Below are positions 37,501-49,228 of a DNA stretch of 64,000 nt, piece by piece (position 1 is the stretch's first letter; each line of letters opens with the position of its first letter). The notes beneath the pieces were generated by a model. That model had not been told where the DNA came from and searched no databases. It worked only from the letters and a program-made list of their open reading frames with translations. This DNA comes from Liolophura sinensis (Eukaryota > Mollusca > Polyplacophora > Chitonida > Chitonidae), in assembly GCF_032854445.1 (NCBI RefSeq), contig NC_088295.1, positions 25,161,385 to 25,225,384 of the forward strand, given 5' to 3'. Position numbers and translations under genes: made by a program.

Positions 37501-39935
37501 TACTTTGCGAACAGACACCAGAGGGTTCTCAAAGGGAGATAACTGCTGCCGAATAAATGCACGTGATCGTTCGATATTAGCCAAAGATCGCTGGATATGG
37601 CCTCGTGAATGTGGGACAATACTCGTGACATTGCATTCCTTCCACGCGTTATCAGTGTTTTGCGGAATATCACGTGACCGTCTCCTGACCAATGTAAGCT
37701 GAGAATTACTCTACGAGGTATAATAATGCTTATGTATCTCCCTACCAGACAAGATAAAAGACTTTCCCTAAGGTCTGTGGGTGAGGAATTAAACTCCCAG
37801 ACTGCACTGATTTATTGCTTAGCACTGGCTGAGTAAGGCCAACATACCGGTAGATGGAACTTACACCTACAATCATTTGTCTTGCACAGACTGGTATTTC
37901 GCCTGGATGAGTGAGGTACATGTATATATCCAATTTTAGCAGCGTGTGTGAGGTCAGTGTGCCATGCAGATCATATGACTTTGTACACCACCTAAAAGTG
38001 CCCAGAAACAAAACGCAATCAACACATGCTTATACAACTGGCAAAATTCCAGTTGTAAGACATTTATCCTGATGACCATGATGTAGGCCTACACATAGCA
38101 ACAAACAAGCAGTAAACAAAGACATATAGCATCACTATTAAAACTTATCTTCTGGAGAAGAAAGTATATGTTTACATCTCACAATTTCAGTCAACTTACA
38201 AATACAGGCATGTGTGTATATATATATATATATATCGTATGTAAATTCATACTTCATGGAAATTGTTTCAACTGTAGAACAATACAGTTACGGCATGAAA
38301 AACTTGTTGTGGTTTATTTTAGGATGTTTACAATAAGGCCCTACATTTGCAACGCTATAGTCTGTGTTCATTAGAGCATAAAATATATCTCCAGATGGCA
38401 TCTCGCCTGATGTTAGTTTTTTCACAGTAATATATCAAACAGCTCCAGACAGTACAAGCTCATCCCATAGGATATCCAATGTCCACTTACAAACATAACA
38501 CAGTGACAAATTGTCCCACAATGAAAGTGTCTATAACCACAAAAAGACTAGGGCTGAGACTGTCATGAATTTTTCAACTGAAAGTACATAATTAGTTTAC
38601 ATATTGCTGTCAAACAGCTGGTTCAATAAACTCTTCACAGTATCTCTCACTGCTTTGTCTACCACCATATAATTACATAATGTGAAACAGATTATATAGG
38701 GGAACAGCTTACGATCGTTTATGCACATAGTTGGGTTACGCCCTAACAGCACTTGTAACTACTGTTATATGGAAGAAACTGTATCTCAGTATTTACTCCA
38801 TTGCTTTAATTTTACCAATAATAGATTCGCTTTACAGGAACAGGTCACCGCTCTGGATGTAAAATGTCTTACTGTTGAAGGGTTACTAAGTCCTAATAAC
38901 CACCAACTGAAAATTTTCCAGGCTGTTGTGGATTGTATTATATCTACAGGGAGATTCTAATGCTTTGTACTGGTTTGAATAATTAGATATTATTTGTAAA
39001 TCTCTCAGTTTTGGTGTAAATCAGTCCTCGCTTGGGACTGGCACAAGCCAACATTTTTAATAAAAACAAAAAACACTGTTAAACACAACCCTGTAGGGGC
39101 CTATATGGTATATGTACCACTGATAAAAAAATATTGCAGCTGTGACCATTTAAGGATTTCAAACATTATCTGCTCTTCCATTTTATTGAAGATTTACCAT
39201 TCCAACCTTAAATCAAATTCGTATATTTGGGTTACTTAAATATACAAATTATACATTACATAATCCCGAAAACATCCTACACTGTATAACTGAGGACAAG
39301 CACCTCATGACCTACTGCAGGGCACTACGCCACCTTTACATATAAAGCGGAAGTATAGCATCCTCTGGTAATGAAAAAAGGGCATATTTAATGCATAAAA
39401 CTTGAAAGATGGGCCCATGTTTACCCAAAAGGCACCTCCATACATGTGTACGGTGTCTGTTGGTTCAGCACGTCAAGGTTTGAAAAGACTACATTAAAAA
39501 CAGACAGACACGCACTGGCTGACGAAATACATGATGTATCATGGATCAATGCCCGATTCCTTTAATTTACACTATCGATATCACTGTCTCTTGCCATCAA
39601 TATTTCACATCAATAGCTATATTAAGATTACCCATGTGTATACAGAATTCCGGAGCATAGATCTGGTTCGACAGAACGGGAACATTTCATTATAATAAGC
39701 ATATTCCTGGATCGATTGGGACTGCGCCCAAGCCTACAACGTTGCGTACACAGCCTCTATACAGTATACCCACCATTGGGAAAACAAATCCATCGTTGTA
39801 GTCCGTGTGTTCTCCGATCAGATTTACTCTACCGGGCCCACAGGATGCTAGAGTAGGTTTACATTTAAATTGCTTCTCAAATACTTCGCTGGCTTGGGCA
39901 ACTAGCTCTTCAACGGTTGCTGTTTTCGTGGCCAT
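28484..39935 (-). CDS. GALK1: Galactokinase, complete, seven exons
   Basis: This GHMP-family kinase phosphorylates alpha-D-galactose with ATP to galactose 1-phosphate, the first committed step of the Leloir pathway in the cytosol. Exons (minus strand) are 39935-39774, 32436-32247, 31630-31375, 30996-30815, 30586-30436, 29582-29420 and 28555-28484. All introns are GT-AG. The joined 1176 bases give 391 residues plus TGA; animal GALK1 is about 392. The galactokinase signature [15 protein letters not shown] begins near residue 35, with the sugar-contacting Arg36, Glu42, His43 and Asp45. GHMP motif 2, [11 protein letters not shown], lies at about 132-142. The catalytic base is Asp185 in MPCGIMDQF. 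Motif 3, GGGFGG, lies at about 344-349. No key residue is missing. The start is the ATG at 39935; the frame stays open upstream, but I see no in-frame ATG there. GALK1 is chosen over GALK2 on overall similarity and length. Confidence 0.97.
29420..29582 (-). CDS. GALK1: GALK1 exon 6
   Basis: It encodes [20 protein letters not shown], then [18 protein letters not shown] with the third GHMP motif, ending KHIQ in phase 0 before GTATGG. The acceptor is GTATCTTTCAG. Confidence 0.97.
29742..30035 (-). mobile_element. SINE family A in GALK1 intron 5
   Basis: It starts GAGCAAGTGTTGGGGTTTAA and carries CAATTTTTCAGTCATATCAC, CTTGTTACAGGACAGATTTC and CGCCAAGCAAGGAAG. The right end has a shortened, decayed tRNA-like head. 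It is older than the copy at 5541. Confidence 0.8.
30436..30586 (-). CDS. GALK1: GALK1 exon 5
   Basis: It encodes [20 protein letters not shown], then [19 protein letters not shown] and [11 protein letters not shown] (last codon split). The acceptor is TTTTTGGACAG and the donor GTTAGTAGG. Confidence 0.96.
30815..30996 (-). CDS. GALK1: GALK1 exon 4
   Basis: It encodes [20 protein letters not shown], then [20 protein letters not shown] and a short helix to MADVE. The acceptor is TTATTCACAG and the donor GTGAGTATG. It contains, by chance, the same 14-mer GTTACCATGACAAC (30940-30953 on plus) that recurs in the B9D1 intron repeat. Confidence 0.95.
31375..31630 (-). CDS. GALK1: GALK1 exon 3
   Basis: It encodes the ATP-binding GHMP motif [20 protein letters not shown], then [20 protein letters not shown] with the catalytic Asp. 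It ends ALLIDC plus AG before GTAATGG. The acceptor is CTGTTTCCAG. Confidence 0.97.
32247..32436 (-). CDS. GALK1: GALK1 exon 2
   Basis: The acceptor is TGTATTCAG; the first residues are [10 protein letters not shown]. It ends [13 protein letters not shown] plus one base before GTAATC. No frame longer than 60 codons marks this exon. It was found from the expected continuation after FVFPM. Confidence 0.95.
32680..32835 (-). mobile_element. decayed tRNA-like SINE remnant in GALK1 intron 1
   Basis: AAGCCTGATGAGAGAGCTGG, ATTTGAACTCACAACCTCAT and TGGTGAAAGGC parallel the CCAGCATGAGCTGGACTTGA / ACTCACAGCGACC / GGTGAGAGG part of family B. The core CCAGCATTA word is lost. Confidence 0.5.
32837..38699. 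other. GALK1 intron 1, bulk
   Basis: AT-rich sequence with no recognised exon. Near 37480-37700 there is a CpG-richer block. It carries two CACGTG E-boxes (37560-37565, 37671-37676) and an unrecognised 103-codon minus-strand frame. A short TA run lies at 38217-38235. Confidence 0.4.
35910..35975 (-). mobile_element. SINE family B short fragment
   Basis: AACTCAAGAACACTTCACTTATACAACC followed by CAACATTGTAGCTGGATGAA matches the middle of family B with several changes. It lies in GALK1 intron 1. Confidence 0.5.
38700..39075 (+). mobile_element. non-LTR retrotransposon 3' end (zinc-knuckle-like tail)
   Basis: The plus-strand frame 38721-38960 reads [35 protein letters not shown] and ends DCIISTGRF and a stop. 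The C..C....ETV...L..C..F...R pattern is the zf-RVT-like C-terminal region common in animal non-LTR retrotransposons. After the stop come GTAAATCAGTCCTCGCTTGG and an A-rich end near 39060-39075. The rest of the element is missing, as expected for 5' truncation. It sits in GALK1 intron 1 in antisense orientation. Confidence 0.7.
39774..39935 (-). CDS. GALK1: GALK1 exon 1
   Basis: 54 codons from the start [10 protein letters not shown] to FVFPM, including [12 protein letters not shown]. The exon ends in phase 0 before GTGGGTATAC. The next intron is about 7.3 kb. Confidence 0.96.
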
Positions 39936-40060
39936 CGTGTCGGGTGTATGATATGAAAGGTTGCTCGCGATCCGCAAGAATGACACGCCGGGGCCACACG
40001 TGGGTTTTCATTGGCGGGAAAATGTCATGAATATGTATTAGATGACGTCGCCCACCACAC
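39936..40060 (-). promoter_or_regulatory. putative GALK1 promoter
   Basis: Upstream of the start codon on the minus strand are, in order toward the gene: a CRE-like GACGTCAT (40042-40049), an E2F-like TTTCCCGCC (40013-40021) overlapping a CCAAT box GCCAAT (40010-40015), and an E-box CACGTG (39997-40002). The block has more CpG than its surroundings and no TATA box, as expected for a housekeeping metabolic gene. Function of each site is inferred from motif match only. Confidence 0.5.
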
Positions 40061-41687
40061 CTTCACATTCAACTAATCAAAATGTGTGCGAGAGACAGCG
40101 CCCACATTTGTCCCCTTCCGTTCCCAAACAGTAAACATTGACACACGTCTGACCTTAACTTGCTTGCCAACCAGTGGCGATGCACAGAAGTATGCGAAGC
40201 CACAGGCACACATTCAGAACTCAAGTGTCAATTGAAAAATGTCTGGATTCAAATGTCAGACCAAGCAATCCAGTGGTGTGAGGTTAGGCCTAGCCAGTAT
40301 AATTTTAATATAATTTGGGCCTATGTGCATGTTTGCAAGAAACTATAGAGGGTTATGTACACGATTTGATGCTCTGGATCAGAATGTACACATTTTCCTG
40401 TTTTGATTTGTGAAATAGGCACTCCCACAAAATGTCATGTATTGGACTTTCCCAAAGAAAGATTCGGGGCCATCAGAGTCATTATACACATGTACATATA
40501 CGTAGGTCCATCTGCGTAATACTGAGGTAAATACACTGTTTATATTTCAGATCTACATGTGCTGGTACATGTAACAGAGTGACTGTTTTCCATTATTTGT
40601 TAAACTATATGGAATTCTTCTTCCAGTAAATGGAGTGACACTCATGCATCAAGCATGATCAGAAGTCCATTACTTATGATATTATACATATTCAGGAGAG
40701 GAGGTATATAGCCTATATCAAGTATTAAATTGCATTTAATTCGAATGCACTAATTTATTTGACGACACTTGCATAAGTATAGTGCAAGATATATAATTAT
40801 ATTCTCGGTAGCGCAGTACCCATCGATATCAACACATGTCCTTAAACTTACTGCTGTTTTATAATGTAAACACGTGACATCTGTTTACATGGCGAGAACA
40901 CTATACAGTGTCACTTTAATGTCTTATGAAAGTGCTATAACCATTTCCTCCGAAACTGACAACAATAACCGTTCCCTCTGTAATTAACAATGCATGCAGG
41001 TAAGAACCAACATAAACATATCCAGTTATCAATCGAGCAAGCAGGTGTACTTAGAGAAGAAAACTAATTCGCTTCTAAGATCACTGTGCATTAACGGTGT
41101 TGTTTTGTCGCAAAGGATCAGACGTGTTTTATATATAAATCGATCTTGACAGATTATTTTTCTCCTTACCAGCTGGCGCGTGCAGATCGAGTGGGTGTGC
41201 CATGAACAGCTGCTCATATATAGGCCTAAATGTACATGTACAGGTCAGTATGGCATCAATGACAGTTCGCAACGTGGCATACATTCAGATATACATGTAC
41301 CTGAATGTATCTGTCAACACGCGACATTTATACACATGTATATACCCAATGGAAATAACTAACTTCACTTTGGCCCATAAATATACGTGTTCTATAAACA
41401 GATATTATTTAGAACCACACTTCACACAAGAAAGCAAGATTGTACTTTCATGAAATAGAACACCAACATTTACGGTACACAAGGTGTGATTGAACATGTG
41501 TATATTGCATGGTTTGTTCATGTATCATCTTGTACATCTTGTACATATATATATATATATGTGATGTATATATTTTGGAAGTTTTCATCATTTTTTGATC
41601 ATTGTTGACTGATGTATAGAAAATTCAAATGTTTTAGTATGATTTTTATTACATGTATAGTTGGTTTCGTTCTATGATGCTATAACA

Positions 41688-41740
<53 letters not shown>

Positions 41741-43770
41741 CTTACAGTGGTTTAGGGGCCGTACATTTAAGATCGGCAGTACATATTCAGCATAGTGTAA
41801 TAAAGATGTATTTATGAATGTACATATGGTAATGTCTGCATGCGATTGTTTGATCCAGCTGTAATGTAAAAGCAACAAAGAATATAGTATACCGATATAC
41901 ATGTGTCTTTGGCAATGTATCAGTTCGATGAAGACATGCGGCTGTATTAAGCCATGCAGATACACGTGTATATATGTATGTATATGCTTCACATAATGTA
42001 CAAGAACGTACATCCTGTTATGTTGGGGACATGTCACAACATCATCTGCCAAACGTAGACCACATGCAGACATTTCAGCTCCGGGACATCCGGTGCACAC
42101 TCATAGGATATATACACGTAGGCCTATTTATTCCAGGTGTAACCCTCGGCCGTTGATTGGAACATGCATAGGAAATGCCCTGACGCATATAAAGAAGGTT
42201 TGGTCAGTAATGTCCTGGTCAGTTATGTCCGTCGATCCCATGATATACTGTACTTTACAATATCCTGTATCTTCCAGAGAAACTACTAAATTGAAGAATT
42301 CGACAGACTGAAGATCACAAACACTTTCCAACAAAGAAAGAGTCTATTTATTTATGCAAAAATGCATATGAAATATAATTGGATTCTACGATCGTCTCTT
42401 CCGACATGTAGTGACATCATGATCGCAGCATGGTTTTATGACTGAATACATACAGACTGCTAAAAACTGCTTTCAAATTGTATGAATGTGGGCTACAAAC
42501 AGGGCTATGAATGCATTGACCGAATGGGTGTTGATATGAACTACTCCAAGCAAAGACTGCATGCAATGAGCAACAAAGGACCACCGCACAATTCAATGTT
42601 TTACCAGCATTTTACTCGAATGAAAAAGTTCTTTAAACAAAAAAGAAAAATAAAATGTTCAGAAATGCTTCAACACACAGGGTTTAATGCCATTTCACTT
42701 GATATATATTTGAATGTTTTCTTAGCCTTCAAAACCGTGACTGTTTCGACTGCCTTCAGTCGGACTCGAACCTGTGAAGGCCGGCTACTTTGGTCAACTT
42801 GTATAATGTGTAATTGGCACTTGTTCCGCTCTTGTCATAGGCGCTATACATTTGTACAACAATTTCCTTTTTTTGTGGCACACTGCAGATACATTATAGT
42901 TCTGACCAAAAATACATATATAAGCTAAATACATACGTTGGCATATACATGTCTAGGCCTACATGTATATGGGCCTGCTGCCCAGCAGTAGCGTGATCAA
43001 GAACACAAACGACCATACGTCACAGAAAAGTTGGCCAAGAAGACAAAAAAGTTATGATGAAGGGTAACTTTTTTTTTACGTGCTCCTGTTTACATTTACT
43101 CCTACAGTAAATGGTTAATCCGCGAGTAAGACAATATACCATAGGCCTATACTGCAGCCTGTGTGTATATATAGCGTGCATGTAGGGCTATACATTGCCG
43201 GTTCGATATAGGCCGGCTGTTTATGTACGCTGAACCAAATGCTACAGTTCAATTATCCTATAACAATGGAACAGTATACATGCTTGCTAGTATACAATAA
43301 GGTTCTAAAATATTACGAAATATCGCTGTTTTGTCGTTTGAGTTTATATTAACATATACATATGATGAAGAGACGAACGCTATATAACGGTACCATAACT
43401 TAAAACAGAAATCATAAAATTAGTTCTTGGTTATTGGAAATTATATTGCATTGCGTTTCTGCTTACGTGCAGAAAACGTGTATAAATGTGACACATTCAT
43501 AGCATGAATATCTGTTTATTAGCCAATCCATATGAATTGTAACTAAACACCACCGTAGATTTTACTTCTGGGCGTAGAACTACCCTTAAAAAGACATTGC
43601 AAAATAGAGAAAGCACTGGCATAATGTGAATTTTTTCCGTTGCGTATGTTAATATATTTATTTCCAATAATTGATCAAAATCATACTCACGCAAGAAAAC
43701 TCTAACCCTTGCGAAACGTATAGCCTGCGGATCCCTGAGGTGCATTACAGTGTATTGTTATCCTGTTCTG
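40061..43770. other. intergenic between GALK1 and satellite
   Basis: No gene recognised. A 148-codon plus-strand frame at 42482-42928 has no recognisable motif and is probably chance. A (TA)23-like run lies at 41693-41738. Short TATATA runs and ACATGTA words are frequent. Confidence 0.45.
41693..41738. repeat. (TA)n microsatellite
   Basis: About 46 bases of uninterrupted TA. Confidence 0.95.
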
Positions 43771-43774
43771 CGGA

Positions 43775-46690
43775 GCGTTTTCTGGAATCCATGCAATAGG
43801 GCACAATAAAGGTTCCAAATTCCATTCACTGGAGTATAGGTTTTCTGGAATCCCTGTATAGGGGAACAATTGAAAAGGTTCTAACTTCCATTCACCAGAG
43901 AATAGGTTTTCTGGAATCCCTGCGCACAATAAAGGTTCTAACTTTCATTCACCGGAATATACGTTTTCTGGGATTCATGCAACAGGGCACAATAAAGGTT
44001 CTAATTCCACCCACATAAGTATATGTTTTCTGGATCCCTGCACGCAGCAGGTTTTAGCTTCTTATTTAACTAAGCGTAAGTTATTAGGAATCCCTGCAGT
44101 GGGACACATTTAAGGTTCTACCATCCCATCCACATGATAGCAGGCTTCAAGAATCCATTATACAGGGCACAGTCACAGTCCTAGTTTCCCATCCACGTGA
44201 AAGCAATCAGAGGCATTCAGGAATCCTTGCAGTGTGGCACAGTTACGGTTCCTATCCACCCGAGCACATGCTTTCAGCAATCCAAAGTTCTACCTACCTA
44301 TTCTTATGACAAGCTCCCCGGAATCCAAGCACTTTGGCAAGTTCAATTAAAGTTCTAGTTTACCGTCCATGAGAAAACTGGCTCTCAGGAATAAATGCAA
44401 TATGGCACAATTAATTAGATTCCTATCAACCTGAGCGCGCACAGGTATTCAGGAATCCTAAGCTCCCTTCTACCTGATCACCTTCTACGTGAGTTCTAAA
44501 TTTTCATCTGCATGAGCACAAGCTTGCAGGAATCCACGTAATATGGCACAACTGAAGTTCTAGATTCTCACCTGCATGAGCATAGCCTTTTGGTAATGCA
44601 TGTATTAGGGCCCAATTAAGGTTTTAGCTTCCCATCCACATGAGGACAGTTTTTTCATGAATCTATGAAACAGAGCCCAATTTGAAGTTCTAGCTTCTAC
44701 CCCACCTGAGAAAAAGGCAATTAGAAATCCACCCATAGCTGAGGTTCTAAGTGAACACTGGTCCAAGCAAATGGACACAGTTAAGGTTCTAGATTCCCAT
44801 CTGCATGTGTAGAGGCATTCAGAAATCTATGAGGCCATTATGGAGCAATTATGGTTCTAGTTTCCAATCCACATGAAAACAGACTTTCAGGAATCTTTGG
44901 AATATGACACCTCTCATCCACGAGGAGCCTACTTTCAGAAATCCATTTAAGATGTCACAACTATGGTTCCAGCTTCCTATCCACCTGAGCACAGGTTTTC
45001 TGGAATAGATGCCAGTGGGTACAATTATGGTTTTAGATTCCCATCTGCACGAGGAGAGGCTTTTAGAAATCCGTGCAATATGGCGCAATTAAGATCCTAG
45101 CTTCCAGTCCCATGAAAACAAACTTTCAGGAATCGATTGAATCCGACACAATTAATTATAAGGCTCTAACTTCTCATCCACCTGAAAACAACCTCTTAGA
45201 ATTCCATGTAGCTGGGCACAACTAAGGTTCTAGTTTGCAAACTGCATGAGCACAGGCTATCGCGAATACATGCTACATGGCACAATTAAGATTCTAGCTT
45301 TTAGGAATCCATAATATATGGAACAACTAATCAATGCTCTACTCTCCATTCCACTAATGCCACCTGAGAATAGGCTATTAGAAAACCATGCTCAACTACA
45401 TTTCTAGCTTCCGGTCCACCTAGGCATACATTAAGATATCACCATCCCGTCCACATAAGAATAACGCTTTCAGAAATAGCTTCAATATTGCACAAACAGG
45501 GTTCTAATTTCTCATCCATCTGAAAACACGGTTATTCGTGTTCATGTATTGCAGGGCTCAACTGAGGTTGTAGCACATGAATACAAGGTTTCAGAAATTC
45601 ATGTGAATTAAATTAGTTCTATACCTTCTCATCCACGTGAGGAAAGGTTCTGGAATCCGGGCAGTAGGGCACAGTACAGGCTCTAGCTTTCCATCCACAT
45701 GAGGACAGTCTTTTCATGAATCCATGAAATAGGGCCCATTTCATTAAGGTTCTATCTTCCATTCCAGCTGAGAACAGGCTATACGAAATCCATCCATAGC
45801 TGAGGTTATAACTAAGACAATCTTTTCAGGAATCCATGAAATAGATCCCAAGTAATTAATGTTTGAGCTTCTATTCCACTTGAAAATAGACTATCCACTT
45901 TAGAATATGGCTTTGAGAAATCCATGCATTATGGCAAAAATAGGGTTCTACTTTCCCGTCCACATTAGAACATGGCTATTTGATAAATCCATGCAACAGG
46001 GCATAACTACATGTAAGGTTGTAGCACATGACCACAAGGGTTCAGGAATCCACGTAAATGGCACAAATACGATTCTACTTTCTCATCCATGTGAGGAAAT
46101 GCTCAGGATTGCAGGCAGTAGGGCCCAATTAAGATTCTAGCTCCCAATCCACAGGAATCCATGAGTTTGGGCTCAAATAATTAAGGTTCTGGCTTCTCAT
46201 CCACAGCTGAGGTTCTAGCTTGCCAAGGTCTTCAAGAATTCATACAGACTGGCATAGTTTGTTCTAAATTCTCATCTGCATGAGCACAGTCTTTCATAAA
46301 TCCATGCAATAAGGCACAATTAAAGTTCTAGATTCCCATCTGTATAAGTACAGCCTTTCAGGAATCCATGCATTGGTGCCCAATTAAGGTTTTAGCTTCC
46401 CATCCATCTGAGGACAGTTTTCAGGAATCCGTAAAATAGGGCCCAATTAATTAAAGGTCTAGCTTCTATTCCATCTGAGAAGAGGCTGTTAGAAATCCAT
46501 ACATAACTATTAATGGTTCTACTTTAGCTGAACACAGGCTTTCAGGAATTCATGGAATAGAGCATAACATTTGTTTCTATCCACCTGATAACAGCCTCCC
46601 AGGAATCCATGCATGCAACATGGCACAATTACGGCTTCAGCTTCCCATCTGCACTGCATGTTTCTTGGCATCCATTCAGTGGTACACTGG
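43775..46690. repeat. diverged ~60-75-bp satellite, ~2.9 kb
   Basis: A motif recurs throughout: CAGGAATCCATGCAAT, GGGCACAATTAAGGTTCTAG, then CTTCCCATCCACATGAG and CACAGGC. Early copies start TCTGGAATCC at 43781, 43844, 43910 and 43967, a 57-66 base spacing that drifts longer further right. Roughly 40 copies fit the length. Copies differ by many substitutions and indels, so the array is old and not being homogenised. Minus-strand frames at 43497-43929 and 44849-45088 are repeat translations, not genes. Confidence 0.88.
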
Positions 46691-46914
46691 TTTGCAGCAA
46701 CTTTGTGGTAACTTTGGTATCACCAGGGTATAGAGATTAAGATTTCATGTAACAGGGTATCCAGTCAAGGTAATCAGGAGTGTATAATTCCATGCACCAA
46801 GATATGAAGATAAGAAATGTAAGTGTGCAAATGGAAACAAATAGTTTCTAAGATTCCATGCACCATAATACTTGTTGGCATCTGTAGATTCCATTCACCA
46901 TGATACAGGAAGTA

Positions 46915-47070
46915 TTAATTCACTTTATTTTATTGCTGTTTTATGCCGTACTCAAGAAAATTTCATATGATGGTCAGCATTATGGTTCCATAATGGAACT
47001 GCAACTGCTTTTGTGAGAAGTTTCTTAGTCGTCACACTGCGTTGGTACGTTAATCACGTCAGCTACAAAG
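46915..47070 (-). mobile_element. SINE family B, decayed
   Basis: TTTATTGCTGTTTTATGCCG, TACTCAAGAAAATTTCATATGA and GGTCAGCATTATGGT match family B. The right end CACACTGCGTTGGTACGTTAA is a remnant of the tRNA-like head. It follows directly on the satellite. Confidence 0.65.
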
Positions 47071-49105
47071 GTTAGAGGTTTGAAGGTTTCATGCAACAGA
47101 ATATTACTTGCTGGGGTTAAAGATTCCAATGAGCATGATTCAGAATAAAAGGAATACATGCACCCGACCTAAAACTGATCAAGCAAATCAAGCTTTTCAG
47201 CATGACCTTAGCATAAAAACAGATCTTTTGAAAAAAAAATAGTGTATTTACTTCAAAGATTGTGTGAATTCAAATCACACCTCATGTATAAATGGTGATT
47301 TTGTAGCAAAGATGATTTTGAAATGAAATAATGGAATGACTTTGTTGGAGGACTTTAACATGAATCCATTCAATAAGAGCTGAATAGAATGCACAGCAAA
47401 TAAAACTGAGTCTGATCACCATTGGTATTTTTCTTACTTTTTTATTTTAGTTTAATTCTGGAAGTGTAACAAACAGTAACAGTGTTTCAGATGCCAAAAC
47501 AGCATAGAGTTCTAGTGTGACATCTCTAAGGAGGAAAAGGCCAATAAATGTTAATACCTTGTACATTGAAAATCACTACTCTGCATAGAACATTCATTGC
47601 AAAATTCTCTCTAAATTAGTTACTGCAATCTGCATCTAAAAAATCAGTATTCCTACACCTATCTGAGTAGCACATTTAACGCCTGATAAAAAAGGTGAAT
47701 TACAATGGGGAATACATTTTATTGGAATACAAATATTTGTAAAATCAGCTGAGTTCATAGTAATAAAGGACTAGAGGATTACATAGCAAAGTTAGAATAC
47801 ATTTTTAAAGATACACTTGCTTCAAAGTATAAAAACAATCAAAAGAAAGAACCGCTAAAGTTTATAATAAATTGTATCAAAATATATAGATAATGTTCTG
47901 TTTACCGTAGGAAGATAATATTAACAGTACATACACACTCACATCAGTATAGAAGATCAGTCACAAGTTCCACCCAGTAAACCTTCACCATCAACAATTT
48001 ATAACCAGCAGTAAAATCTCCATTAAAACATGTAATAAACAGTTATCAGGTGAAACACACAGAACATATTGCGATCAGTTCTAAAGACTTGTCTGGCACA
48101 GGTACAGTTCATGCAGAACCAGAAATTTGCAATCAGCTATATGCTTACTGACCCATTGAGAAGTTTGTGCTACTCAACTGTGAATGTAAAGCTTAACATC
48201 CATCCACCCAACTACTGGGGGCCTTGAACATGCCAAATGCTCATGCCAATTATCACATTTTACGGTCAATAAACCTTATATGATAGAAATCATTCTGATG
48301 TACAGATAACGAATAAGAAAGTTTTGAATATATATATATATGCGTTCATGTAGCTGAAAGGAATTCTCTAAATATTTCATTAATCTATGCATCAAGAATA
48401 AATCTTTTTGTTCAACAAACTTGACTGTTCACAATTTCCAGAGTAACCGAAATGAATCTAATTTTGAGTATCACCTTAAAGAAATACAAAGAAATCTTAC
48501 TTAGTAATCAGCCAGACAGAAACATATATGTACATGTATACATGCACGTCACAACAATCAACAGCCTTCAAACTATGCCACATAAATCTAGTCATGCTAG
48601 TATGCATGAGAAAAGAGGTGAATGGTACAAGCTCATTGAGCTTTAAGTATACACCAAGACAATTTCCATATATTTATTGCATAAAAATGTCTAAACATTC
48701 ACGCTGACACAAAATTTCCCGTCTTAAAAATTCAGTACAGGGTATCTTCTTAGTGACATTTCTATTATCAAACTGCACATAAATTAAGACAACAAAAGGT
48801 TGTTAATGCCATTCAATACTACTTTAATCAAACACAATCCAACTAACAGTATATATGTAACAACAGAAAATCTATCATTACGAAGGATCACAAACTTACA
48901 CACACATACATGCAATATGCAGTTTGTGGACATTTTCATTAAGAAGTAAATTTGTAAAAGTAATAAATGGTAAGTTTGATATACAAGCACATGTAATACC
49001 TTTCTTGCATTATAAACTTTTATAACAGTAACATGAGCGACAAAAAAAAATAATAATCACTGACTCGCAGTGAGTCAAGGGTAACCATGGTGACAAGTCG
49101 GGGAG
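47071..49105. other. downstream flank / 3' UTR region of annexin
   Basis: AT-rich, no gene recognised. On the minus strand, the annexin stop is followed by candidate poly(A) signals: ATTAAA at 48838-48833 and AATAAA at 48677-48672. These would give a 3' UTR of roughly 270-450 bases. Which one is used cannot be told from sequence. Confidence 0.4.
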
Positions 49106-49228
49106 TTAAGCCCCGATAATGGCTGACAGAAGTTTCTTGTAGTCTCCGCTTGTCTCGCTTTGTACACGGCCCATCAGGGTCTTCCCATGCTTGTGCTGGT
49201 ACACCTCCTTAATGTTCTGAAGGTCAAT
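49106..49228 (-). CDS. annexin last exon
   Basis: It encodes [20 protein letters not shown], then [20 protein letters not shown] and TAA at 49108-49106. The [11 protein letters not shown] segment is the standard C-terminal end of annexin repeat 4. The acceptor is GATTTCAG. Confidence 0.97.
   Translation of the reverse strand: MDLQNIKEVYQHKHGKTLMGRVQSETSGDYKKLLSAIIGA

Noticed and set aside
39936-39986. N-terminal extension of galactokinase from 39986
   Set aside because: The upstream codon is GTG, not ATG; in an animal gene the ATG at 39935 aligns with the usual N-terminus.
42482-42928. 148-codon plus-strand frame
   Set aside because: No motif, odd composition (many Cys, Phe, Tyr, Arg), isolated in intergenic DNA; length is within chance for 64 kb on six frames.
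43497-45088. Minus-strand frames with repeated SGEWKLEP / GIPENL peptides
   Set aside because: They are translations of the diverged satellite; frames break at nearly every indel.
49075-49095. X-box-like GTAACCATGGTGAC in the annexin 3' UTR
   Set aside because: A single isolated match in a non-ciliary gene; expected at this motif's degeneracy.
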